Assembly: GCA_035384565.1 (NCBI GenBank)
Contig: DAOOIT010000007.1
Location: forward strand, 1 to 64,000
Source of the DNA: Planctomycetota bacterium
Lineage (GTDB): Bacteria > Planctomycetota > PUPC01 > DSUN01
Reading direction: 5' to 3'
DNA length: 64,000 nucleotides
This document shows, one piece after another, positions 55,833 through 64,000 of the stretch; position 1 is the first letter of the stretch, and each line of letters opens with the position of its first letter. The notes below the pieces were generated by a model. That model saw only the letters and a list, made by a program, of their open reading frames with translations. It had not been told where the DNA came from and did no database searches. A program made the position numbers and the translations under genes.

Positions 55833-58800
55833 ATGCTCACGCTGCGAGCACGTGTCACGTTCGGCCTCGCCATGGCTGTCGCCGTCGCGGGCTGCGTGGA
55901 GGTCGAGGTCCGCCGCACCCTCGCGCCAGACCTGTCGGGCCGCGAAACCATCACGCTGCGGGCGCCAAAGACCGCGCGCACGGACGCCTTCCCGGGCCTC
56001 TTCAGCGGCGGCACCTGCCTCCCGCCAACCGTCCAGGCCGCGGCGGGCGACCTCGTCCTTCATTCTGCCGCGATCACATTCCCCGACGTGACCCGCTTCC
56101 GGCACCAAGCCGAGTTCCTCGCCTCAGCCGCCACGCTCGTCCAGGGCCAGGACGGCCTCGCCTCCTACCGCGAAACGCTGACGAACAGCTACTTCAAAAG
56201 CCTGGGCAGGGCGCCCTCCGAGGAGGCGAAGAAATCACTCGCCGCCGCGATGGAGGACGCCAAGAAGAGCCTGGCAGGCGCGCGCCTCACCTACACCATC
56301 GAGTTCCCCGGTCCCGTCGCCAAGTCCAACGCCGATCGCGTGAGCGGCAATCAGGCCACCTGGACGCTTGTCGCGGACAAGCTCTTCGATGGCCGCGCGG
56401 TGGAACTCACCGCCGAATACCGCACCGCGCCCCCACCTGCCGTCGCCATGCCGGCTCAGCCGGCGGGCACCGTGGCACTGGCCGCCCCTGTCGAGCCAAA
56501 GCCCGCCCCCGCGCCTGTAGCGGCGCCTGCCGCGCCGGCGCCTCCGGCGCCCGCAGCGGCACCGGCTCCCGCGCCGGTCGCACCCGTCGAGGCCAAGGCC
56601 CCCGAGGCGCCCGCCCCCAAGGCTCCTGAGCAGCCGGTCACACGGCCCAGCTCGCGCCTCGAAGACATCCTGCTCGCCCAGGCCGACGCGCCCGCAGAGG
56701 CCCCGGCAGCGAAGGAGAAGGAGGCGGAGCCGGCCGAAAAGGAAGCCCCCAAGAAGCCCGCTCCCAAGGTCGTCGCACCCAAGCGCCCCAAGGCCCCCGA
56801 GGCCGAGGACATGACCTCCCCGGCCATCGCGAAGAAGCCGCCGGCCGACCTCGCCGAAGTGCCCAACGATGACCCCACGACCACCGAGGTCAAGAAGCTC
56901 TTCCGCGACGCCCTCGTGCATCTGGACTATAAGCGCTACGACAAGGCCGCCGAGGTGCTCCAGAAGGCCATCGCCCTCAACCCCAACTCGGTGCTCATCT
57001 CGAACCTCTACGAGCAGGTGGTCGCCAAGTTCCTGGACGCCGCCCTGGACAGCAAGAGCCCCGAACTCAAAGCCCAGGCCGAAGCGCTCCAGCGCCTCGC
57101 CTACAGGGGCCGCATCGAGCAGCTCCGCGACCCCAACCGCATCAAGGAACTGGTGGACGCTCTCCGCAAGGGCTTCCTCCCCCGCACCTTCGCCATCGAG
57201 GAACTCACCCTGGCTGGCGACTACGCGGTGCCCAGCCTCCTTCAATTCCTCATCGACAACCAGGACCCCGAGCTCCGGGCCTATGCGGGCCACGTGCTGT
57301 CCCGAATGCGCGGCACCGCGGTGCCCGCCATCTGCGAGGCCCTGAAGTACAACGACCCCATGATCCGCCAGATCCTCGTCCTGGCCCTCGAAGTGATCGC
57401 AGACCCGCGCTCCGCGCCCGCCCTTCTGTGGCTCGTCCAGGAGCCGGACGCCCATCCGCTCGTCGTGGCCGGCGCCAAGCGCGCCCTCTCCCGCATCTCG
57501 GATGACCCGAGCCTGCTCCAGACGCCGGCACCCGCGGCATTCCTCGACCTGGCGAAAGACTATTACGATGGCAACCGCAAGGTGCTGATGCCGCACGTCT
57601 ACGAACACCTGGTGTGGCGCTATGAGCCCGCCAAGAAGGCCATCGTCTCCGAGGCCGTGCCGCAGTACCTCTACGCGCTCCGAATGGCCGAGGAGATGTG
57701 CCGCAACGCGCTCCTGGCCAACCCCGACTACGAGCCGGCCATCCCCTTGCTCCTCTGCGCGGGCTTCGCGCAGCAGAACCTGCTCGAGGCCTTCTTCGTC
57801 AGCCTCGAAGGCAAGCAGCCGCTCAGCAAAGACGAGCAGGCCGAGGCCGACCTCGCCAAGCCGTTGCGCGAGCGCCTCCAGATGGCCCCCGCCATCGCCC
57901 GCGCCGCCGGCCAGAAGTTCGTCTACGCGGCGCTCCAGCGCGCCCTGCGCGACGGCCGCTCGGAAGTGGCCATCTCCTGCATCCGCGTGCTGGGGGAGAT
58001 CGCCACCCCCGCCTCGCTCCCCACACCGCCCCTCTCCGAAGAGGAGATGCAGAAGGCCGCCAAGAAGAAGGAGCCGCCCAAGCGCCGCCGCATTATGGTC
58101 TGGTACGGCGCCGACGAGAAGGCGGAACCGGCGCCTCCCCCGCCCGCTGCCAGCCCCTTCAGCATCCAGCTCGACGGCTCCCCGCTGGTGGACGCCTTGA
58201 GCTTCCCTGACCGGCGGGTGCGCTACGCGGCCGCCGAGGCGATCGTGGCGATCGCGCCCACCGAGGTCATCCGCGATGCGCCCAAGGTCATGGCCAACCT
58301 CGCCCAGGCCCTCTCCGAAACCGCGTTCCACGTCGCCCTGCTGTTCGAGGAGGACGAGAGTCGCGCCGAGGAGATCCGGCCCCTGCTCCGCGACGCGGGC
58401 GTGCTGCCAGTCCTGGTCCGCACACCCACCGATGCCCTGAGCGCTGCTCGGGAGCTTCCACCGAAGGACCTGCTCATTGTAAGCGGCGAGTTGAAGCGGG
58501 TGGACGTGGCGGAAGCGATCGCCAACCTGCGCCGGGTCTACACGGTGGCGGGGGCGCCGCTCATCGTCCTCGCCCCCAAGGCGGAAGAGGCCGCCATCCG
58601 CGAGCGTCTGAGCAAGGAGAAGCCCATCGTTCTCACCCGCCCGCTCACGGTCGGCGCCGTCCGAGCCGCCGTGGAAGAGGTTCTCAAGGGCGCGCCCGAG
58701 CCCAAGAACCGCGATGCGGCAGCACGCCATGCGGCCTCCGCCGCCCGTACACTGGCCTCCATCCAGCCCGCGGCCTCGATCTTCAGGCTCGACGATGCAC

Positions 58801-59291
58801 TGGACGCGCTCCTCGAAACACTGGCCGCCGCGACGCAGCCCGATGCGGTGCGCATCCCCTGCTGCGAAGCCGTGCGCCACGCGGCAAGCCCGCGGGCCGT
58901 GCCGTTCCTGGTGCAGGCCTACACAGATGCCAAGGGCTCTAAGGAGCTGCGTCTCGCCATTCTCCGCGCCCTGGGCGCGTGCGCAGGCGCTGCCAAGCCA
59001 CTCCCGGAAGACGTGGACAAGCGGGCCACCGAGGTCCTGATCCACGCCGCCTCGGACAGCGACCCCGATTTCCGCAACGCGGCCGCCCTGGCGTTCGGCC
59101 TCAAGGGCGGGGTGCCGGGCAATATGGTGGATATGGTGGACCGCCTCCTCGGCAAGGCCCCTGCTCCTGCGGCCGCCCCCAAGGCCGAGGAGAAGCCGGC
59201 CACGCCGCCAGCGGACAAGCCGGCCGAGGCCCCTCCCGCCACGAAGCCGGCCGAAGCCCCAGCCCCGGCACCACCGGCGAAGGAGGAGTAG
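55833..59291 (+). CDS. large lipoprotein with TPR, HEAT repeats and a degenerate receiver-like domain
   Basis: Protein of 1152 aa. AAGGAGG is 8 nt before the ATG; signal peptide and lipobox VAGC near residue 21. Layout: N-terminal beta domain (about 25-200), Ala/Pro/Glu-rich linker (200-345), TPR unit (DYKRYDKAAEVLQKAIALNP, about 365-385), HEAT repeats (about 450-560 and 985-1105). A segment of about 834-952 reads as a response-regulator receiver fold (VALLFEEDESRAEEIRPLL, PKDLLIVSGELKR, APLIVLAPK, IVLTRPLTVGAV). There the phospho-Asp position is Ser and the usual Lys-Pro is Arg-Pro. It is likely a scaffold; function unknown. Confidence 0.8.
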   Translation: MLTLRARVTFGLAMAVAVAGCVEVEVRRTLAPDLSGRETITLRAPKTARTDAFPGLFSGGTCLPPTVQAAAGDLVLHSAAITFPDVTRFRHQAEFLASAATLVQGQDGLASYRETLTNSYFKSLGRAPSEEAKKSLAAAMEDAKKSLAGARLTYTIEFPGPVAKSNADRVSGNQATWTLVADKLFDGRAVELTAEYRTAPPPAVAMPAQPAGTVALAAPVEPKPAPAPVAAPAAPAPPAPAAAPAPAPVAPVEAKAPEAPAPKAPEQPVTRPSSRLEDILLAQADAPAEAPAAKEKEAEPAEKEAPKKPAPKVVAPKRPKAPEAEDMTSPAIAKKPPADLAEVPNDDPTTTEVKKLFRDALVHLDYKRYDKAAEVLQKAIALNPNSVLISNLYEQVVAKFLDAALDSKSPELKAQAEALQRLAYRGRIEQLRDPNRIKELVDALRKGFLPRTFAIEELTLAGDYAVPSLLQFLIDNQDPELRAYAGHVLSRMRGTAVPAICEALKYNDPMIRQILVLALEVIADPRSAPALLWLVQEPDAHPLVVAGAKRALSRISDDPSLLQTPAPAAFLDLAKDYYDGNRKVLMPHVYEHLVWRYEPAKKAIVSEAVPQYLYALRMAEEMCRNALLANPDYEPAIPLLLCAGFAQQNLLEAFFVSLEGKQPLSKDEQAEADLAKPLRERLQMAPAIARAAGQKFVYAALQRALRDGRSEVAISCIRVLGEIATPASLPTPPLSEEEMQKAAKKKEPPKRRRIMVWYGADEKAEPAPPPPAASPFSIQLDGSPLVDALSFPDRRVRYAAAEAIVAIAPTEVIRDAPKVMANLAQALSETAFHVALLFEEDESRAEEIRPLLRDAGVLPVLVRTPTDALSAARELPPKDLLIVSGELKRVDVAEAIANLRRVYTVAGAPLIVLAPKAEEAAIRERLSKEKPIVLTRPLTVGAVRAAVEEVLKGAPEPKNRDAAARHAASAARTLASIQPAASIFRLDDALDALLETLAAATQPDAVRIPCCEAVRHAASPRAVPFLVQAYTDAKGSKELRLAILRALGACAGAAKPLPEDVDKRATEVLIHAASDSDPDFRNAAALAFGLKGGVPGNMVDMVDRLLGKAPAPAAAPKAEEKPATPPADKPAEAPPATKPAEAPAPAPPAKEE

Positions 59292-59338
59292 CCGACGCTA
59301 CACAACCTGCCCAGGCAAGGGCAGACCGGGAACACTCA

Positions 59339-59370
59339 CACAGCCGGCCGCGTGCGCGCAGCCGGCTGTG
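59339..59370. terminator. bidirectional hairpin between converging genes
   Basis: Perfect 10-bp stem CACAGCCGGC / GCCGGCTGTG with a 12-nt loop, followed on the plus strand by CCCGTTT. Placed between the converging lipoprotein and ABC-F genes. Confidence 0.7.
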
Positions 59371-59376
59371 CCCGTT

Positions 59377-61260
59377 TCAGGAGCCTTCGTTCTCGGCGGC
59401 CAGCTCCCACTCCTGGTAAAGCGCGGCAAGCTCCCTGCGCACTTCGGCCATCTGGGCCGTGAGAGTGCGGATCGTGTCCGGGCTCTTGTACATCTCGGGG
59501 TCGCTCATCGCGTGTTGCAGGTTCTCAATGGCCTGCTCGCGCTCGATGATGAGTCCCTCGAGCACGCTCACCGGCCGAGCCCGACGGCCCGCCGCCGCCC
59601 GCTTCGTGCCCCGGCTGACGGCGCGCCGGCGCTCCTGTATCGTCTCCTCGGCCGGCGCCGCGGCCGCGTGGGCCAACTCGAGATAGCGCGAGAAGGGTCC
59701 CGGATAGAGTTTCGCCTGCCCGTCCTTGATCTCCAGAATCTTCGTGGCCACGCGCTCGAGAACGTAGCGATCATGCGAGACGATCAGCACCGTGCCCTCG
59801 TAAGCCAGGAGAGCATTCTCGAGGCACTCGCGCGACGGAATGTCGAGGTGGTTCGTGGGCTCATCGAGCAGCAGGAAGTTGGGTGCTGAGAGGATGACCT
59901 TCGCCAGAGCCAGGCGCGCCTGCTCGCCGCCGCTGAGGTCGCCCACCTTCTTGAACACGTCGTCCTCGGTGAACAGGAACATGCCCAGCAAGCTGCGGAT
60001 CTCGCCGGCCCTCGATTGCGGGGCCTGCATCCACACCTGATCGAGCACGGTAAGCTCCGGCGTGAGATCGAGGCGGTCCTGGCGATAGTAGGCGAGGCGG
60101 ATGTTGTGCCCGAGGCGCACGGAGCCGCTGGTGGGCTTGTCCTCGCCCACGATGAGACGGAACAGGGTCGTCTTCCCCGCGCCGTTGGGGCCCACGATGC
60201 CCACACGGTCGCCGCGGAGCACCTGGAGCGTCAGGTCGCCGAAGAGGCGCCGACCGTTGAACTCTTTGCCGACCCGCTCCAGGTTCAGCACCTCGTTGCC
60301 GCCGCGCACGACGGGCTCGATGCGCACGTGGATGGCCTTCTTGCGCTCCTGCCGCCGCTCGACCGGCTCGAGGCGTTCGAGAAGTTTCCGCCGCCCCTTG
60401 GCCCCCTTGCTCCGCTGCCCTGCCGCATACTTCTGAATGAAGGCTTGTTCGCTCGCAATATGGGCTTGCTGCTGTTCGTAGAGCTTGTTCTGGCGCGACA
60501 CGCGCTCGGCCCTCTGGCGGGTATAGGCCGTGTAGTTGCCCTTGTAGGATTCGACGCGCGCGCCATCAATCTCCAGGATACGCTCGGCGAAGTTGTCGAG
60601 AAAGCGGCGATCGTGCGACACCACGACCACCGCGCCGCGGAAGCTCTTGAGGAAGCCCTCGAGCCATTCGAGGGCTTCGACATCCAGGTGGTTCGTCGGC
60701 TCATCCAGCAGCAGCGCGTCGGGCTCTTGCAGCAGCAGGTGGGCGATAGCCAGCCGGCTGCGCTCGCCGCCGCTGAGGCGCTCCGTGGCGGCGTGCAGGG
60801 CCTGGTCTCGGAAGCCCATGCCATGCAGCACGGCTTCGGCACGCTGGCGGCAGGTGTAGCCGTTGAGGCGTTCGAACTCGTGCTCGAGCTCGCCCAGGCG
60901 GCTCAGCAGGCCGCGCGCCTCCTGCGGATGGTGCGCCACGCGCTCGCGGAGGCTGGTGATCTCGGCCTCGAGCGCGTGCACGCGCGCGAAGGCCGAGAGC
61001 GCGGCCTCCAGCACCGTGCCGTGGCCGGTGAAGTCGGGCTCTTGCTCAAGATACCCCACGGTGGCGCCGCGCGCGATGTGCACGTCGCCCTTGGTGGGCT
61101 CGCCCTGGCCTGTCAGCAGCTGCAGAAGCGTCGTCTTCCCAGAACCGTTCGCCCCGACCACGCCGACGCGGTCGGTCTCGTGAAGCGTCAGGCTCGCGTT
61201 CTCGATCAGCACGCGGGTGCCATAGGCCTTGGTGACGTTGTGCATGGAGATGAGGGACAT
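59377..61260 (-). CDS. ABC-F family ATPase, ribosome-associated type
   Basis: Protein of 627 aa with two ABC domains and no TM helices. Domain 1: Walker A GANGSGKTT (about 36-44), signature LSGGERSRLA, Walker B LLLDEPTNHLD. Domain 2: GPNGAGKTT, LSGGEQARLA, LLLDEPTNHLD. Between them is a charged linker (the P-site tRNA interaction motif region: LYEQQQAHIASEQAFIQKYAAGQRSKGAKGRRK). A C-terminal coiled coil ends the protein, as in Uup/YdiF types. ABC-F proteins act on stalled or initiating ribosomes, and some give antibiotic resistance. It follows rsmE by 6 bp, so it shares the rsmE promoter. Confidence 0.93.
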   Translation of the reverse strand: MSLISMHNVTKAYGTRVLIENASLTLHETDRVGVVGANGSGKTTLLQLLTGQGEPTKGDVHIARGATVGYLEQEPDFTGHGTVLEAALSAFARVHALEAEITSLRERVAHHPQEARGLLSRLGELEHEFERLNGYTCRQRAEAVLHGMGFRDQALHAATERLSGGERSRLAIAHLLLQEPDALLLDEPTNHLDVEALEWLEGFLKSFRGAVVVVSHDRRFLDNFAERILEIDGARVESYKGNYTAYTRQRAERVSRQNKLYEQQQAHIASEQAFIQKYAAGQRSKGAKGRRKLLERLEPVERRQERKKAIHVRIEPVVRGGNEVLNLERVGKEFNGRRLFGDLTLQVLRGDRVGIVGPNGAGKTTLFRLIVGEDKPTSGSVRLGHNIRLAYYRQDRLDLTPELTVLDQVWMQAPQSRAGEIRSLLGMFLFTEDDVFKKVGDLSGGEQARLALAKVILSAPNFLLLDEPTNHLDIPSRECLENALLAYEGTVLIVSHDRYVLERVATKILEIKDGQAKLYPGPFSRYLELAHAAAAPAEETIQERRRAVSRGTKRAAAGRRARPVSVLEGLIIEREQAIENLQHAMSDPEMYKSPDTIRTLTAQMAEVRRELAALYQEWELAAENEGS

Positions 61261-61266
61261 GGCGTC

Positions 61267-62013
61267 TCAGGCGAGCGGGTCGCCTCCCTGCTCGTAGTGG
61301 TACAGAATGGCCGCCAGGGCTGCCGCGGCCGCCGTCTCGGCACGCAGCGTGCTGCGGCCCAGGCGGACGGGCAGGAACCCCGCCCCGATCGCCAGGCGGA
61401 GCTCCGCGAGTTCGAAGCCGCCCTCGGGGCCGATGAGGTAGAGCACGGACGCAGGGCGTGGATGCGCCTGCAACACCTCGCGCAGGGGGGCCGCCACGTC
61501 GTCGGGCGAGAAGATCAGGCGGAGGTCCCACTGGGCCGCCTTCTCGAGGAGTGCCATCAGAGGCCTCGGCGCGGCGATGCGGGTCACCGTCGTTCGCCCG
61601 CACTGCTTCGATGCCTCGATGGCGATGCGCTCCCATCGAGCCAGATGGGCGGCCTCCTTGCGTTCGATCTTCGGCACGCTCCGGCGCGTCTCGATCGGCA
61701 CCAGCTCGCGGAGCCCCAGCTCGCAGCACCGGTCAATCAGCTCGTCCATCGCCTTCGCCTTCACCAACGAGCAGCCGAGCGTTACTCGGAGCGCCGGATC
61801 ACGGTCCACCCGCTCGCGTCGCGCAACGTCAATGCGGACCCTCCCACGCTCGATCCGCTCGACACGGCCCGTGCATTCGGTGCCGGAGCCATCGAACACC
61901 CCCACCTCCTCCCCCGTGCGCAGGCGCAGTACGCGGATGGCATGGTGGGCCTCGTCGCCGTCCAGCCACAGGTGGTTTTCCGTCCCCATGTCGGGGCGGT
62001 AGAAGCGGTGCAT
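61267..62013 (-). CDS. rsmE: 16S rRNA (uracil-1498-N3)-methyltransferase
   Basis: SPOUT-class methyltransferase of 248 aa, the usual length. N-terminal PUA-like domain (MHRFYRPD, EAHHAIRVLRLRTGEEVGVFDG) and C-terminal knot (GCSLVKAKAMDELIDRCCELG, EASKQCGRTTVTRI, YLIGPEGGFELAEL, LGRSTLRAETAAAAALA). It methylates U1498 of 16S rRNA with S-adenosylmethionine. It forms a ribosome-related operon with the ABC-F gene. Promoter at 62055-62083. Confidence 0.96.
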   Translation of the reverse strand: MHRFYRPDMGTENHLWLDGDEAHHAIRVLRLRTGEEVGVFDGSGTECTGRVERIERGRVRIDVARRERVDRDPALRVTLGCSLVKAKAMDELIDRCCELGLRELVPIETRRSVPKIERKEAAHLARWERIAIEASKQCGRTTVTRIAAPRPLMALLEKAAQWDLRLIFSPDDVAAPLREVLQAHPRPASVLYLIGPEGGFELAELRLAIGAGFLPVRLGRSTLRAETAAAAALAAILYHYEQGGDPLA

Positions 62014-62054
62014 CAGGGCGTCCTGTCCTGTGTGGGAAGGTCGCAGAAGCCCTT

Positions 62055-62083
62055 ATTATAGCGCGGAAAGCCTAGGCTGTCGA
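62055..62083 (-). promoter_or_regulatory. sigma-70 promoter of rsmE/ABC-F operon
   Basis: On the minus strand TCGACA (62083-62078) and TATAAT (62060-62055), 17-bp spacer; leader of about 35 nt. The -35 box touches the end of the upstream RDD gene. Confidence 0.7.
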
Positions 62084-62086
62084 GCC

Positions 62087-63691
62087 TCAGTCGCCCTCGG
62101 CCGGAGCGGGCGGCGGCGCATCCACGACCACGGTCCCTGCCAACAGGTCGCCGACTCGCCGGCCCGTCCGCGTGAGAAGGACACACAGCGAGCCAACCAG
62201 GTAGGCGGCGGGCACGAGGAACGGCCAGGGCCGAAGCAGGTTGCGCAGGACCACGCGCCCGAGAGCGGCGCGGCGCCCATCGGCCCCAATCACCAGAATG
62301 CCCAGAAGCAGTTTCCCAAAGCTCTGCCCGGAGAGGCTCTCGCTCACGACGAAGTACGTGAAGAAGATGCCTGAACAGATGCTCAACGTGGTGATCAGGC
62401 CGCCGGCGTCGGCATCGAGCGAACCGTCCCCCTGCCCCACCCAGCCCAGCGCCGCTGAGCACAGGAGCAAGGCGATCAGGAAGTCCACCAACTGCGCCGC
62501 CACACGGCGAGTCCAGGTGGCTACCCGCACGTCGGCGCCTGCCAGACGCAGCGTGCCTTGTGGCCTCGCCCGCGCCCAGAAGGCTGCCCACCCCACCATG
62601 GGCAGCAACACGAAGCTCAGCGCAACGTTACCCAGCAGCCACCAGAAGAGGTAGGTGGGCCAGGGGGAGAGGCGCAGAAGAGTCTCGGCCTCGCGCCATT
62701 GGCCCGCCACCCATTGGTGAGCCACCACACGGTCCATGCAGGCGCGGAATACGAAGAGCGAGCCGCCGAATGAGATGGCGTCTATGTCGAGCGTCCAGTC
62801 CAGCCATCGGCGGTCGGCAGCGCCGGGGATGGGGATGGGCGCACTCCATTGGCCACCGGCCGCGGTGAGGGCCACCAGGGGCCGTTCCGCCTTGAGGCGC
62901 TGGCCACGCGCCTTGCAGATGACCCAGATACTGCCTCCGTGACTGGCGACGGCGTAGTCGCTGTTCGGGTAGGGAACCGGCACCGAGCGGGGCGTGCCCC
63001 ACGCATCGCCATCGAAGGTCGCATGCCAGACCTCGTTCCCTCGGCCCCCGGGCGCGGGCTGGTGCCAGAAAACCATCGCGGTCCCCTCTCCGGACAGCGC
63101 CGCCACGTCGCTGGCGGCGACGCCGAGCGCGAGGGGCTGGCCCAGCACGGCGGGGCTGGCTGGCCGCCGGCCAGGCGGCGTGGGCGTGAGGCGCGCAGCG
63201 CGGACCCGGCCCTTCCCGTCCACCGCCTCGACACCGAAGACCCACAGGTCGCCGCCCACCGGACAGGCCGCCTCGGGCGGCCATGCCAGGGGCCAGGCGC
63301 ACGACTGCCACGCGCTCTTGTGCCCCCCGCCGGCCCCCAACGCGGGGAAGATCGCCTCCGCCCGCCAGTTGGGGGCCCGGTAGATGGAGTAGTTGTCGCC
63401 GCGGAAGACATAGAGGCTGTCGTGGAGGAACGCCACGCAGCGATGGCCGCCGTAGAGGCGCTCCTCGGCGAGCCAGCCCTGGCCGCTCACAAGCCGCCGG
63501 TAGCACGACGAGGGCGGCGCCTGAGGGTCCGTCTTGCGCTCGTAGAGCAGGTGCAGCACGCCGTCGCTCGCGGCCGACTTGACCCGCACGTGCCGCTCGA
63601 AGAGCTGGTCGAGCAAGCTGGGCTGCGCCGGCGCGCCGGGGGCCGCGCCCAGAAGCACGGCCAGCAGGAGGGACGAAAGGTGGCTTCTCAC
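62087..63691 (-). CDS. RDD-family membrane protein with extracytoplasmic N-terminal domain
   Basis: Protein of 534 aa. The GTG start (AGGA 6 nt upstream) opens 7 bp after the fabG stop; the longer frame would overlap fabG. A signal peptide (LLLAVLLGAAPGAPAQ) leads an extracytoplasmic domain of about 320 residues with propeller-like repeats (LYVFRGDNYSIYRAPNW, GGDLWVFGVEAVDG, GGSIWVICKARGQ, GGSLFVFRACMD). Then a TM helix (FWWLLGNVALSFVLLP) and an RDD domain (RRVAAQLVDFLIALLL, SGQSFGKLLLGILVIGADG, RTGRRVGDLLAGTVVVD). RDD proteins are linked with transport in some bacteria; the role of this fusion is unknown. Confidence 0.85.
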   Translation of the reverse strand: MRSHLSSLLLAVLLGAAPGAPAQPSLLDQLFERHVRVKSAASDGVLHLLYERKTDPQAPPSSCYRRLVSGQGWLAEERLYGGHRCVAFLHDSLYVFRGDNYSIYRAPNWRAEAIFPALGAGGGHKSAWQSCAWPLAWPPEAACPVGGDLWVFGVEAVDGKGRVRAARLTPTPPGRRPASPAVLGQPLALGVAASDVAALSGEGTAMVFWHQPAPGGRGNEVWHATFDGDAWGTPRSVPVPYPNSDYAVASHGGSIWVICKARGQRLKAERPLVALTAAGGQWSAPIPIPGAADRRWLDWTLDIDAISFGGSLFVFRACMDRVVAHQWVAGQWREAETLLRLSPWPTYLFWWLLGNVALSFVLLPMVGWAAFWARARPQGTLRLAGADVRVATWTRRVAAQLVDFLIALLLCSAALGWVGQGDGSLDADAGGLITTLSICSGIFFTYFVVSESLSGQSFGKLLLGILVIGADGRRAALGRVVLRNLLRPWPFLVPAAYLVGSLCVLLTRTGRRVGDLLAGTVVVDAPPPAPAEGD

Positions 63692-63698
63692 GGCAGTC

Positions 63699-64000
63699 CT
63701 AGAGATTGAGCCCGCCGTCCACGCAGAACACTTGCCCCGTGATGTAGCGGGCGGCATCGCTGGCCAGGAAGGCGGCCAGGCCGGCCACGTCGTCCGGCTG
63801 CCCGAAGCGCTGGAGCGGGATGAGGCTGAGGAGCGCGGCTCGCTTGGCCTCGGGCAGGCCGCTCGTCAGGTCCGTCTCGATAATACCGGGGGCGATGGCG
63901 TTCACGGTAACTCCGTGGGGCGCCAGCTCGCGCGCCGCTGCGCGGGTGAGGCCGAGCAGGCCGGCCTTGGCCGAGCAGTAGTTGGCCCGCTGCATGTCGC
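63699..64000 (-). CDS. fabG: short-chain dehydrogenase, FabG-like (3' part only)
   Basis: The last 100 or so residues of an SDR; the 5' end lies beyond the window. YCSAKAG holds the catalytic Tyr-x-x-x-Lys, followed by GLTRAAARELAPHGVTVNAIAPGI (cofactor side), ETDLTSGLPEAKRA and the terminal FCVDGGLNL. This is the pattern of 3-oxoacyl-ACP reductases, which reduce beta-ketoacyl-ACP with NADPH in fatty-acid synthesis. Other SDRs share it, so the symbol is tentative. Confidence 0.8.
   Translation of the reverse strand, partial: DMQRANYCSAKAGLLGLTRAAARELAPHGVTVNAIAPGIIETDLTSGLPEAKRAALLSLIPLQRFGQPDDVAGLAAFLASDAARYITGQVFCVDGGLNL

Overview
The window is a high-GC (roughly two thirds G+C) chromosomal segment from a Gram-negative bacterium that I place in the PVC superphylum, most likely an uncultured Planctomycetota-type lineage. 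The placement is an inference. It rests on many Tat-exported Gfo/Idh/MocA proteins, PEP-CTERM surface proteins with a sigma-54 promoter, HEAT/FG-GAP secreted proteins, and a pilus operon whose gene order resembles the Amuc_1098-1101 locus of Akkermansia. Outer-membrane features (two secretins, a BtuB-like receptor with TonB, lipoproteins) show a diderm cell. No rRNA, tRNA, CRISPR array or transposase was found.

Layout. 255-10620 (minus): a five-gene pilus or secretion-type operon (PilM-PilN fusion, two single-TM proteins, two tandem TPR-secretins) behind a near-consensus promoter. 10803-12100: a ferritin-like protein and a divergent iron-sulfur flavoprotein. 12499-17886: two tandem beta-rich PEP-CTERM proteins, one behind a sigma-70 promoter and one behind a sigma-54 site. 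17986-22901: an oxidoreductase, a large secreted hydrolase-like barrel and an M55 peptidase. 23010-27508: a seven-haem cytochrome c/b fusion, a lipoprotein with a secretin-like motif, and a degenerate FGE-type protein. 27745-52626: an accessory region dominated by Gfo/Idh/MocA paralogues (ten in the window, seven with Tat signals) with sugar-isomerase-like and aldo/keto-reductase-like exported barrels, an ApbE, an FG-GAP protein and a DUF2283/DUF4258 pair. A cobalamin-riboswitch/BtuB/TonB unit lies inside it. 52895-64000: a zinc-ribbon membrane protein, an FHA-lysA-lipoprotein operon, an ABC-F ATPase, RsmE, an RDD protein and the end of a FabG-like reductase.

How the genes may work together. 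The exported oxidoreductases and isomerase-like barrels look like a toolkit for redox-assisted cleavage or modification of sugars outside the cytoplasm, possibly with pre-bound NAD(P) as in Tat-exported glucose-fructose oxidoreductase. This is inference from family and location. Intergenic regions of this part carry several repeat families: a GC-rich palindrome, a GTAGC-type palindrome (one copy lies in frame in apbE), degenerate 8-9-nt tandem repeats that often form inverted arms, and long imperfect inverted repeats. These are the most unusual DNA-level features of the window.
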